Positions 12,301 through 22,500 of a DNA stretch of 38,881 nucleotides are shown in pieces. The stretch lies in assembly GCA_010014835.2 (NCBI GenBank), contig JAAAKB020000021.1:2128222-2167102 (forward strand), given 5' to 3'. How positions within the stretch are numbered: the stretch's first letter is position 1; each line of letters opens with the position of its first letter. Source of the DNA: Apostichopus leukothele. Lineage: Eukaryota; Echinodermata; Holothuroidea; Aspidochirotida; Stichopodidae. The notes under the pieces were generated by a model that did no database searches, was not told the DNA's origin, and saw only the letters and a list, made by a program, of their open reading frames with translations. Both the position numbers and the translations under genes were made by a program.

Positions 12301-15300
12301 CCAGCGAGAAGCCCAGGAAATATGATTATGAAGTGTGAACGTTTAAAGAGTGTCTTGTCTGACAAGAATCTTGCTTTTAATAGAGAAATCTTACATATTG
12401 GTATATTACAATAATAAAAAATATGTCAATAGGGATTTTAGGGTAAGTGTTTTGAGCATTTTGCCTAACAATCTTAATTATTTGTGCAGTATAAAGTTGT
12501 TCTTTTTAAAACATTCTTAAAGTCACATTTTAAGTTTCTGAAATTTCCAATTTTTTAACATCATAATAGAATGACCATCAAGGTCTTTAGACAGGTAGCT
12601 TTCACAGCAGTTCAACATTTTTTAAAAAATAATTGTGAAATTTGTTCATATATTCATACGTAGTAGTTTGAATTTGCATATATGTTAAGCAGTAACGTAA
12701 CAAAATATCTGGGCAACAAATGTGTCAGGATTGATTGTAGCTGTTACAATCTGTTCCATAGGCTGCTACCGTGGAATGCAAAACAGTTAGGAGGGTGACA
12801 GAGTGTTAGGAGGGTGACAGGGTGTATTTTGTTGATTATTTGCAATAAGTTGTAGATCAATGGGTTTTTTTCAGCGGCGCTAAACAGCCAACTCTACTTA
12901 CCATGTCCTCCAGCCAATTAGCTCAGTTTGATATTACAAAAAGACAGAGAGTTATAAGACGGATTTCAACAATTTGTACTTACTTTGTCTATTCTTGATG
13001 GATGCTATATCTTCTGCAATACTCTGATTTGTACTTTTGGCAAAACTTTCAGCTGTTGCACAATACCCGTGATGTACAAGGTAAGAAGTGACGATCCTAC
13101 AAAGAAGAAAAGGAATCAACTTGTACTTTCAGCTCACAAACGATGACGTCCATTCTGTCTACTGAAGATCTCAGATGTATTTATAGATTCAAGTGGCATC
13201 ATTCCTTCAGTGACATATTTACAAGATTATTACCATAAACTAACAAATATATATAAAAAACCTTCCTTACATACATATACCTGAAGAAAATGTGGGACAT
13301 TGTTGTACAAAAATTGACATTATCCACCACACACTTTAACAATCACTGGTCTCCAAGGCGATGTGGTTATTACGTAAAATGTTCATTTCTTTGGATGTGA
13401 CAGAGACCTTGCATAAATTTGATAAGGATACCGTCCTTGAAAAGTACAAGTAGAGTTGAATACTTTTCGGCAACAATGGACGGATTCTTGTTATGTTTTC
13501 TATGCGTTATTTCTCGGGGAAAAGGTTTCCCGGGAAGGCCAGCTGAGCGTATAGGGTCAGCCTTGAGCAAGTGGGCTGAAAGTTGGTATACCCAGCTTCT
13601 AGCTCACCGGTTACACACTCTTCTCTCGTAGCAAAGCGTTGTAAACTAATTCTCTACGGTTGCAATTACCAGTTTACCACTCACTTATGTAAATTTGATT
13701 GCCATCTCCGTTTTTCCTCTTGCACTGGATATAACCGTATGTCATTGAAGGTTCTGCAACTCATCTCCTGAAATGTTTTAGAGTAAGAGACAAGAATTAT
13801 TGTTGAGCAAGTTACAACACAAAGGATACACAACCATTCTTTTTTACTCTGGTCTACTGGAACAATATACTAACTATGAATCCTTCAAACCATAAAAACC
13901 TCTCACTATTCTCTCTGACCTGCTCCTTAATGAAACCCAACTATGGGAAATCTCTAACAACTTTCATTTCTCTCCCTTAACTGTAATTTAGGGAACCTTG
14001 GTCGACACCCCAAAATTCCAGTTGGACAAATATGTTACATGCACCGCACACAGAATGGTAAATTTGGAAGGAAGTGGGCATTTCCCCATAGAAGGTTTTT
14101 GGGGAGCAGTGTAAGAATGTTACCATTTGTATTAGGCTAGGTAGATTCCAGGATTCTTAGATGCATGGGATCTACCATATGGTTTGAAATGATTTACAGC
14201 ACACTTTGTGACTACTGGGTGCAAGTCCCTTTGCATGCTACTCTGTCCTTTGTGTGAATGTTTTGTCGGAGAACTCATTGATCTAAACCTACATCAGTGA
14301 CATTTTATGACATTTTACATAAAATAAAATAAAGAAAGAAAGATTTGACATTCTTTTACCAAAATGGCAAATAATAATGGCAAATAATAATGGCAAATAA
14401 TTGTGAGCAATGGATTTGATTCTTATCGTCTCAGCTCTAAAAGACTCTTTTGTCACTAAGTTTTGGATTTTAAGCATCCAAAACTCAGAATATCATTGTT
14501 ACAACTTGTGAACTTTCAGCCAATATCTGCAAGTAGGCCTACATCAGTAAACAAGTCAACAAATATCAAGAAAATTATCTGTTCAAATGAAGTCTTTAGA
14601 TTGATGAAACTAGATATGTATGGAAGATATTGATATTATATTGTTTATTAAATCAGTAAAATAATCAGACTTTCTTTTAAGTAGTATATCACCTATTAAA
14701 TTTACTGCTTAGTCGTCAATATTGGTATGACGGCATATTAGTACTAACCTGCATCATGTCCTCGATATCGAACACAAATGAAAATTGTCCAAAGTTAGTC
14801 TCTATAGATTCGCCTGGCNNNNNNNNNNNNNNNNNNNNNNNNNNNNNNNNNNNNNNNNNNNNNNNNNNNNNNNNNNNNNNNNNNNNNNNNNNNNNNNNNN
14901 NNNNNNNNNNNNNNNNNNTAGCACAGAGGAATTTCTCTCCCCCCCCCCACCCCCCCCTCAGAAAAAGGTTGTATAGACATGGATTGTCATGTTTAAAAAC
15001 TATCAGCTTTGTATGCCTCATAGTAAATGATGGAATTTGCCAGGTTTAAACCTCCCTTCCTTCATATTGCTTTTCAGTCCCAGTCTGTATCCTATACAGA
15101 ATATTACTTCCCATGAACAGCTTTTGTTTTGCATAAAAATGTTAATCAACTTGTTGCATCTCTCTGGGTACTTGCTAAGGTAGCAGCCTGTGTGAAACCA
15201 TGATTGCCTTTGTTAAATGCAACCTTTTGTCAAAGCAGCCTGTGTACAAGAGAGATGGTATTGTGTCCGATGTTGTTGTTTTTATAGTGGCCACAACAAC

Positions 15301-17409
15301 TGAACAGTGCTTTTATTTACCACCAGTATACTTTATGCACATACTATTAAACTGGTGCAGACTTTTCCAAATATACATACTTGAGCATTATATGGTTCCT
15401 TTTTATAATTGAACAGTATACTGAATGAGATTATACATTTGTGTGAATTAGGGTTATTGCATCTGCACCTACTGTGAAAATGCAGCAGCTAGAATGGAAC
15501 AAATTTCATTCAGCAATGCCTTGACTGTAATAAGCCTTTCATAACATTTTGTCACATTTTCATAACAAACCATGTAAAGATACTGACCACGGCAGTCCCA
15601 TGAATACTATCTTTTTGGGTAGTAGGCCTCCTTCTGTAAATTCTTTGCAGGAAAATCTGCCAAAACTGGCCCATCTTTCATTGTGTAAATATGTTAGTGA
15701 ATACATTACATATTGTAGTCTAATCAAATGATAATTTACCTAAGTTCAATTTAACTGCTTGATCTAACCACACACATCAATTGAAGAATTTCTATGTATT
15801 TTTAGGGTGTTAACTTTGGTATGAAATTCCAAATATGAACAGCTCAATCATGGAGAGACAGTAGTGGTCATGCTTGAAACTACATTGCCTAAAATTGAAA
15901 GCCTGGGATAAATTGAGGAAGGGGTGTCAGCTGAACTGTTCATTTTTAGGAGACGGGTGGAAGGAACTGATTGTCCGAAAGTCCTATAGAGGGCATTACA
16001 TGGAAGGTGAAAGTGTTATGGATCATTTACCATAATTGAATCTGGTCCCTGATCTACTTGCCACGAATATGTTAACCTTTACAATTTAGCAAGGATTTAA
16101 AATTCAGTATCTGCAAATGGTTCAACACCATCTGGCAACTTTTTTCACTAGTGACCTTAACCCTTTTTTTTCCAACAACTTTCTTTTGATACAACTACAG
16201 GAGCAACTGCAGAATATCCTGCATTTCACACACACAGGGCTTTTTGAGAACCACAATACAATGTTTACTATATGGGCTTCCGGTCATAATCTGTGAGATT
16301 CAGAGTTGTGAGATATTCTGCAATTAAGCACTGTAGAATGCAGGCCACTTGAGAGATGTGTCCTAGCATTCGCAGATGCCCAGTCGATACTGTTCCCCAC
16401 TACGCATCCAAGCAACAGTACATCCACTCCAGAAGAAAAGTGTTGGGTCATTCTGAAATTCTTTCAAATCTTGGACTTAATCACCTACTCCCAAACAATA
16501 ATGGACAATGGGTTCGAGGAGAAAATATGATTAGATCTGGTTAATATTGCCTGGGCTTCAGCACATCCAAAAGCTAGGATAGGTCTTTGGCATGGCTATT
16601 TACTCTATTATTGTTCTTGTTTCTTTTAAGTTAAAATAACTGAGGACTTGCCTTGGCAAAAGTTTGAATGTGGTGAGATTTTCCTTACATGGCCTAGGAT
16701 TACTATGCTAGGCAGGCCTATTTCAGGTAAACATATTTCCATTTGGACAGTCTACAATGAAGGTCATCGTATCAGACACAATCGCAGGTACACCAGTGAG
16801 TCATCTACATCCTTCCAACCCTCAGGCATAATAACCAGGCCTATGCTAATGGCAAATTCTATTAATTCAACCTAGCTTAGGAAGTAGGCCTAGTCCACTA
16901 TTATGAGTTGCATTGTTAAAATGATATAAACACCACTATGCCACTTTCTAGTGAACCCCCAAGCCTTTCTAATATTAGGTTCCTTTACTAAGGGTTTCTT
17001 ATGATCTGTCTAGGGCTTGGACTTGTATGGTTTTAAAGTAAGGGTAGCTTAGTACAAGTAGTATTAGCGAACGAAGAGTAGGGTAGCTTTATACCTAGGC
17101 TACACGACTAAGTTATGACTAACTACGGTGTACGTGAAATAGATTCGGTGCTATCTATCCCAATACTAATACCGATAGACACAGTGTTATGATGTAAATG
17201 CAATGATCACCTTTGTAATAAACACGAAGATTGTTTTGTGTTAGAGAAATGAAATTAGCTTTTGATCCTGAATTCCATTGCCTGGGAAGCGGGGTATCGT
17301 CTTCATCTACACATCGGTAAAGCCGCTTTATCCTCGAGGACGTTTCAGAACCAGAATTTGTAGAATTTTTAAAGCTTGTTGATGACGAACTAGCTCCGTG
17401 GCTCGCCAT
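9248..17409 (-). CDS. RANBP9: RanBPM scaffold protein, RANBP9/RANBP10 family (7 coding exons seen, SPRY largely hidden)
   Basis: Scaffold subunit of the CTLH (GID-like) E3 ubiquitin ligase complex; the family acts in nucleus and cytoplasm. Minus-strand coding exons: 17211-17409, 14749-14818 (cut by the gap), 12984-13096, 11478-12140, 10731-10882, 10238-10349 and 9248-9378. From LisH to the stop codon every junction is in phase with GT-AG borders. Domains in order: serine-rich N-terminus with the conserved entry to SPRY ([30 protein letters not shown]); SPRY end ([22 protein letters not shown]); LisH ([16 protein letters not shown]); CTLH ([31 protein letters not shown]); Ser/Asn-rich linker; CRA ([20 protein letters not shown] ... 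[13 protein letters not shown] ... [11 protein letters not shown]-stop). The body of SPRY and the short segment between SPRY and LisH were not found. Transcribed divergently from TSNAXIP1. Invertebrates usually have one gene for the vertebrate RANBP9/RANBP10 pair, so the symbol stands for the pair. Family assignment is very secure. Confidence 0.95.
10172..10220 (+). repeat. Purine-rich G-run tract beside a RANBP9/10 donor
   Basis: About 49 bp of almost pure purine with several GGGG runs. On the gene's strand it is C/T-rich and starts 17 nt into the intron after the 10238-10349 exon. It could form a quadruplex or triplex, or bind pyrimidine-tract factors. Confidence 0.7.
10238..10349 (-). CDS. 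RANBP9: RANBP9/10 CRA domain exon 2
   Basis: 112 nt. It encodes [20 protein letters not shown], then [17 protein letters not shown], nearly identical to the family sequence. The first codon follows the phase-0 end of the previous exon. The donor is CTTG|GTAAGA. A purine-rich plus-strand tract starts 17 nt into the following intron. Confidence 0.95.
10731..10882 (-). CDS. RANBP9: RANBP9/10 CRA domain exon 1
   Basis: 152 nt, acceptor TACCAG, donor CAA|GTAAGT. It encodes [20 protein letters not shown], then [20 protein letters not shown] and [11 protein letters not shown]. This corresponds to the LRRQLCGG...GRELQAMSEQL helices of the C-terminal CRA domain, which binds other CTLH-complex subunits. 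Confidence 0.94.
10939..10996 (+). repeat. Second purine-rich G-run tract, upstream of a RANBP9/10 acceptor
   Basis: A run of GGAGAAAGGAGTGGGGGAGG, then GTAGGGGGAGTTAGGGG and further purines. On the gene's strand it is C/T-rich, about 57-113 nt before the acceptor of the 10731-10882 exon. Confidence 0.7.
11478..12140 (-). CDS. RANBP9: RANBP9/10 CTLH exon and Ser-rich linker
   Basis: 663 nt with acceptor TGATAG and donor AAAG|GTAAAG. The first ~55 residues are CTLH ([42 protein letters not shown]). An Arg/Ser-rich patch ([16 protein letters not shown]) follows, and PAMSPSHG matches the conserved MSPSHG of vertebrate RANBP9. After that comes a long Ser/Asn/Gly-rich linker ending in acidic EEDMDVEEK. 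The frame stays open into the intron as far as 11401, but the next exon fits the donor at 11477 exactly. Confidence 0.93.
12984..13096 (-). CDS. RANBP9: RANBP9/10 LisH exon
   Basis: 113 nt. It encodes [16 protein letters not shown], then [21 protein letters not shown] in part, the LisH dimerisation motif of RanBPM. Acceptor TTTGTAG, donor GTAAGT. One leading base completes a codon from the upstream exon, most simply the Met of the family's K-M-V/I. The trailing A joins GA of the next exon to make the Arg of RQRIQK, so splicing is in phase. Confidence 0.93.
14363..14402. repeat. 13-bp tandem repeat, about 3 copies
   Basis: ATGGCAAATAATA occurs three times in a row inside a RANBP9/10 intron. 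Confidence 0.8.
14749..14818 (-). CDS. RANBP9: RANBP9/10 exon at the end of SPRY, 5' part lost in the assembly gap
   Basis: 23 codons, [12 protein letters not shown] followed by [11 protein letters not shown], match the end of the SPRY domain of RanBPM proteins. The donor is CAG|GTTAGT. The exon enters the 100-N gap on its 5' side, so its true length is unknown. The family continues with a Trp-containing segment (EWR..., EWQ...) before LisH, which I could not find between 13097 and 14748. Confidence 0.85.
14819..14918. other. Assembly gap of exactly 100 N
   Basis: 100 N is a common placeholder for a gap of unknown size. It cuts a RANBP9/10 exon and probably hides most of the SPRY domain. Confidence 0.99.
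17211..17409 (-). CDS. RANBP9: RANBP9/10 coding exon 1 (start codon, entry to SPRY)
   Basis: Encodes residues 1-66 plus one base. It begins [10 protein letters not shown], with A at -3 and G at +4 of the start codon, and ends at RVYYKG, the point where vertebrate RanBPM continues into SPRY. The donor is AAAG|GTGATC. The first 27 or so residues are Ser/Thr-rich and poorly conserved; conservation starts at RIKRLYR. Confidence 0.9.
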
Positions 17410-17413
17410 TTTC
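17405..17413 (-). promoter_or_regulatory. YY1-like motif over the RANBP9/10 start codon
   Basis: On the minus strand the sequence AAAATGGCG contains the start codon and matches the core of the YY1 site (AANATGGCGNC, here ending GAG). TTTTCGCG lies directly beside it on the plus strand. YY1 sites at the start codon are a known arrangement in housekeeping promoters. Function here is inferred. Confidence 0.4.
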
Positions 17414-17957
17414 GCGATTTCTGTAATAGGACAAAGCGACTAAGAGATGACACGAAGGGGGTACTTAGTTTTGCGCAAGTGTAAAATTAATTATCTGCTA
17501 TATTTGAAGGTACATTTAACTACAAAATAAAGTTTTACATCTATAAAATAAATATCAATCTTAAATTAATATTATAAAAGGAAAATTTCAGGATGTTTAT
17601 CTGTATTTATATTCATGTAACCCTCCAAATACATGGCCTACACCAAAGGTAAACCATGGGGTCAATGACCGATATCTACCACTATTGAATATTCACATCG
17701 AAATATAACATCGAGGTGCATGATTGGCCAATTAAAGGACAAATATATGCGAACATTGTACGATGAAATTTTTCTACAATAAGTTTTCTTTTTAACAGTG
17801 AGAAATTCAAAAACCTTTTCACTGCTCGATCGCAAATATTACAACAAATTTTCGATCCTGTCAATGTTCCCTTACAGAATTACTAGATTCCAGTGTGAAA
17901 AAAATATATGAACAATCCGAAAGAGGAAGTACGTTTCCAGTCTGGGAGGTCAGTGCC
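17410..17957. promoter_or_regulatory. Shared divergent promoter, RANBP9/10 and TSNAXIP1
   Basis: About 550 bp separate the RANBP9/10 start codon from the probable first exon of TSNAXIP1, which are transcribed away from each other. No clear TATA box is positioned for either gene. The left edge carries a YY1-like motif and the right edge an RFX X-box. I see no open reading frame of note inside it. Confidence 0.55.
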
Positions 17958-17979
17958 ATGGCAACCGGGAAATCCCCAT
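17940..17979 (+). other. TSNAXIP1: Probable 5' UTR exon of TSNAXIP1
   Basis: A consensus donor (CCCAT|GTAAGT) ends at 17979 just after the X-box. The next strong acceptor on this strand, with a long pyrimidine tract, is at 19477-19478. The left edge of the exon is unknown and shown approximately. It carries an ATG at 17958 that opens a short upstream frame rather than the main frame. Confidence 0.45.
17952..17965 (+). promoter_or_regulatory. RFX X-box, near-consensus
   Basis: The sequence AGTGCCATGGCAAC matches the palindromic RFX site GTTGCCATGGCAAC at 12 of 14 positions, with both half-sites and the 2-bp spacer present. RFX factors, with FOXJ1, drive ciliary genes in animals, and TSNAXIP1 is a cilium/sperm gene, so the site fits its position at the TSNAXIP1 5' end. 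Confidence 0.65.
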
Positions 17980-19481
17980 GTAAGTTACTGTGTCCGATGA
18001 AGTTGTAAACAAAACCAAATTATTTTATGATTTTTTAAGTATTCTGTTTGGAATCGTCTCGTATTTTACACAGGTAATATATAAGTGAGGTGTTTCGTTG
18101 CGGTTAACCGTTTAGAAGTCCCTTTCACCTACTAGATTTAAACCTGAATTGAAATAACAAACTGATTTAGCCTAAGGTATTTTGAACGTACAGTAGGCTA
18201 TCGTTAAACATTTAGTGTGGCCTAGTACTGTAGCCTAGGCATACTACAGTACTACTTACTACGCATGGGGTCGTAGAGTAACTTCGCGTATCCCCAACAT
18301 CGCGTATAATATTATACATATGTAGCTGCACTGATACTTGATAGACACTAGTTGATGTACTCGTAAGTAAACTTGTAACCACTTTTCCAATCGAAATTTT
18401 AATCTACAAAGCCTAACAGAAACAGCCAAAATTGACACTGTGAAACAAGAAAACATCAATTTGTAATTTGAGACAGTTTCGTGTACTATTATTCCACCCA
18501 GTTATCAGAATTATACAGAAAACTTCATCGCATGCGCTAAGACTCGGAGATTTCCTTGCTTCGAGCAGTTTGACTCCCAACCTGTACAAGTATAGGCTAG
18601 TTCTTTTTTTCCTGGCAGAATCTGGTCAAATCATGGATGAAATCACTGTATAGGCCTAACTGAAAGATATAACTTAACTGAGCCAAGTAGAGATTGTCAT
18701 TATCTTTTAAAATAAAATGAATTCCCTTTTTAGAATTTACTGTAGCCTATACCATTCATACAACTATCTAAGTCCCACTGAGCCTTCACTCTGGTTCAGT
18801 AAAGTATTTAATCTTTTCATACCTGGAGGAGGGTTAAACTTAAGGTCCACATAACAAAACAATAATTACAAATTCGTGAGCCAATGTGCTCATGCAAAAG
18901 GAAAGAAGGGAAACAATAAAATTAAAATATCCTAGTCTAATGTTAGTAACCTTAGGCCTACATGTTATCTAACGTTGGCTTAACTTAGGCCGTAAACCCT
19001 TCAAAAGAATAAAAGTATATTGTTCTAGGCAAGGTAAGAGTCTCATAGGCCTAGAGACCAGAGTCAAAATAGTACCACAAACATATGCCACACAGTATTT
19101 ATATAGTTAGGCTATAAAAGAGAAGGCAAAAAGAGTAAATGCAAACTGTAGGCCCAGGCAACAGTGGCAATGTTTTAGATTTCAAGACTGATAATTTTAC
19201 AAGCTAATTTAAATCAAAGTCTTCACAGCAGAAAACGACACTGAAGAGAACAGTGCTTCAAACAGGTAAGCTTTATACGACATGCCAATGTTACTAAAGA
19301 GAGGGAATTCACAATTACCTTCAGTAAAGCCATCAGTACCAGTTAAACCATTTACAGTTGGCTAACATTAATCTAATTATACTAGATGTTTTACACTTCC
19401 ACCTTACTGTGATGTCAAAGTTGTAGTGGTGTTTTATAGTAGATGTTTTTTTTATTTCTTTTCTTTCATTTAATGTAGTGA

Positions 19482-19523
19482 ATGCGCCCTACATCTGTGG
19501 AAATTAAAACTTTGATATCTTAA
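19482..19523 (+). other. Upstream ORF in the TSNAXIP1 leader (13 codons)
   Basis: ATG at 19482 opens a 13-codon frame that stops at 19523, two bases before the main start. With the 17958-17979 exon spliced on, a second 16-codon upstream frame starts at 17958 (MATGKSP, then LNAPYICGN-stop). Both could reduce or gate translation. Function is inferred. Confidence 0.45.
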
Positions 19524-19525
19524 AG

Positions 19526-19575
19526 ATGTCCACCAAAGCTATACAAAAACTTCCTCCTATTCCAGCAGGTAGAAG
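19526..19575 (+). CDS. TSNAXIP1: TSNAXIP1 coding exon 1 (start)
   Basis: The exon begins at 19479 after a strong acceptor (pyrimidine tract then AATGTAG), and the coding part starts MSTKAIQKLPPIPAGR. The donor is AGAAG|GTATGT. AG joins T of the next exon to give Ser. The short upstream frame opening at 19482 stops at 19523, two bases before this ATG. Confidence 0.75.
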
Positions 19576-22500
19576 GTATGTATGTTTGTAATGTAAAAAT
19601 AGTTGGTTATATTCATTTTAAACACTTGATGTTACCTTTTGAGATGACATTTAGAGGTGGGTGTGTCAAGAATAGTCTGCACAGCTACTCACGATTGACA
19701 GAAATTATCACAATTGTTAGGCTTTATTCCGTTTTAGTTTCTTCCATTTACCACTATCACTATCAATTAATTATAACTAAACTAGTGAATGGTTAAAACT
19801 TTTCAACTTTCTGTCAAAGCAAGACACGCACCATTTAAAGATCATAAGTATTGTCGCAAAGTTTTAACTTCCTAAATATCTCTAGAAGATTTCAAAAGCA
19901 CTTTCCTGGTGGTTCTGCATCTCCAATTTATATTCAGATTTGGGGGAAAGTTAAATTAGACAATTATATGTCTCAGTTAAGGAATAATACTAGTTGGAGT
20001 GACCTCTATATTTGACTTTTAGCATATTTAGGCCAAATACTGATGGCATCTACTTACAGAGTATCTAAAATGGTGATGTAGATTCAATTAATACAGCTCT
20101 GATATTAAAAGCATCAAGGACTGAGTGAGAATCTTGCAAGTGGTTTTCAATACATTCTGTTACATGATGCATTCCTTGTTGTAAGTTACTGTAGTTGAGA
20201 CCATCAAGTCTTTCTACTGTTAGTAAAGATACAATGCTGTCACATCACACTAAACAAAAGAAGAAGATTAAAGGTCATCAGTTCTGGTCCCAGATTTTAG
20301 CATTCTACAAATTGTTTAGGAGTTTTCAAAGTAATTTCCATGAGGTTCTGATTCTTCTACTTCACAGACATTAAGGAGTGTTCACATAGTCAAATCATTG
20401 TCTCAGTGATGATAAGCACGTTTAGTGTGGCAGTAAATATGCATGTTGAAATTAGAACCTGGGTGACCATTATCTGAAATTCTAGCAAATTTGGGGCAAT
20501 AGTGATGACCTTTAGCAACACCTATAAAGATAGGGCTCTTGCTCTTATCTTTCCAAAACCCTGGACACTAACTTAATTTCTGTACTGTTCATTTTCTTTC
20601 CATTTTCAGTAATTCACCTAATGGAAGTAGTATTAAAACAGGCTCAAAATCACCTCAACAATATTACAATGGACTAGCAGGACCATCTTACCAATTAACA
20701 GTTAAAGGTGATAATACTAAACACACTCTTCCCCAACCATCGACACTAAAGGTAAGCATTTATTTTATTTGTCAGTATGAAAAATTGACGGACGGTCAAA
20801 GAGAGAGGACAATCAGTTTATAGGAGCAGGTCATATTCTGATGCAATATATCTTGGATTGAAACATATTTCATAAATTTGGAAGATTTAGTTTGTATCAA
20901 GCAGTGGTTCTAAATTGTGGAGGTAAATCCTGTTGAGTTTTGGTGCTGGCCTTATCTTTTGAAAGACAAGTTGCCAATTTTCTTTTCAAGATAAATGATG
21001 TGGTTCTTATCTGGAGATTAATCCATCTCCCAAATCACTCAGAGGATTCTTATTCAGATGAACAATTTCACAAATTAAAATTTACGTAAACTTTGGCCAT
21101 GCGAACAATCATATACAGCTTCAATAGCTACTTATGCTTTGTGATTTTAATGCTTTGCATTTCTTATGTCACCAGAACAACATTTGGAGCCAACAATTCT
21201 TCATGATAAAATAAGAATATCATCAAAATAAATATCATTTTAAATGTCTAAACAAAAATGTCTATGTAAATATTATAAACAATACAAGCATTAAAGAATA
21301 TCAGGAATATCGGATGTCAGTGAATATATCTATAAATGCTATTCACAACTGGAGGACTGGATCATGAAATAAACCTGTGAAGATTTGATCTTTCTACCTC
21401 GAAATTAATAAAAACTATTCTTCAAACTACAGCCTTTTGTCGATACACAATCTGGTGCATTGGACTCTTGGCCAGCCCACTGCACGTCCCAAGCCACAAC
21501 CAAGCTAGGTGTGTCATCAAACAGGCCATCGAAAAATTCAAAGCAGAGCCAGTTGAAGGCATTGGACAATGAAGGAGAACCATATCAGTCTATGGTGCCC
21601 AAACCTAAGTTTCTGGAACAGCTAGAGAACTTCCTCAGAAAGGAACTGAGAAATGCAGAGACTGACGGTACCCCTAGTGAAACCAGGCTGCAGGTATTAG
21701 TTCTGTAACAACCCCATGTATCTATGAAATAGTCTTTAACTCTTTATTAAATGCAGAGACTGACGGTACCTCTAGTGAAACCAGGCTGCAGGTATTAGTT
21801 CTGTAACAACCACATGCATCTATGAAATAGTCTTTAACTCTTTATTAAATGCAGAGACTGACGGTACCCCTAGTGAAACCAGGCTGCAGGTATCAGTTCT
21901 GTATGCATCTATGAAATAGTTCTTAACTTGTATTAAGTGGAAATCTGGTTACATATTATCTCACCTTAATACTTTAATTTTAATAATTAGTTTAAAAGAC
22001 TATTTAAAACAGAGAAAAAGAAAAAACAGACCTCTTTACATTGTCCTTTAAGCTACAGTACAACCTGTCAAATGCTATACTACAGTAAAATACTTCCAAT
22101 GAGTCATAATGTATCCACTCAACTAATCTTGTCGGATTCATCAATAGATATAGATGTATCCTGAGTAATATCAGATTAATGAACACCAATGTTTAGTATA
22201 CATGATGGAATTTTTTTTTAGTATTCTTCAATCCATGTAATTAAAGAATAGTATGCAAATACGACAATATATGTTTTACTGACCTTTTTCTTGTACAGTT
22301 CTAAAATTCTACAGAGAAAGCAATAATAAAATATAATATCATTGTGGGAACAAGGAGTGAGAAACAGAATGACAAAGAGATATGTCCAGCACTAACTGTC
22401 AGATCGGAACACTGCGGTCAGAAAATTAGAGATAATGGTTCTTTGGGAGGTCTAGTACCTTCATTAAAGGGATAATTTATATATATATATATGCTCAATA

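Noticed and set aside
16356-16875. Two plus-strand open frames in a RANBP9/10 intron
   Set aside because: I considered them as remnants of an inserted element but recognise no conserved motif or terminal repeats.
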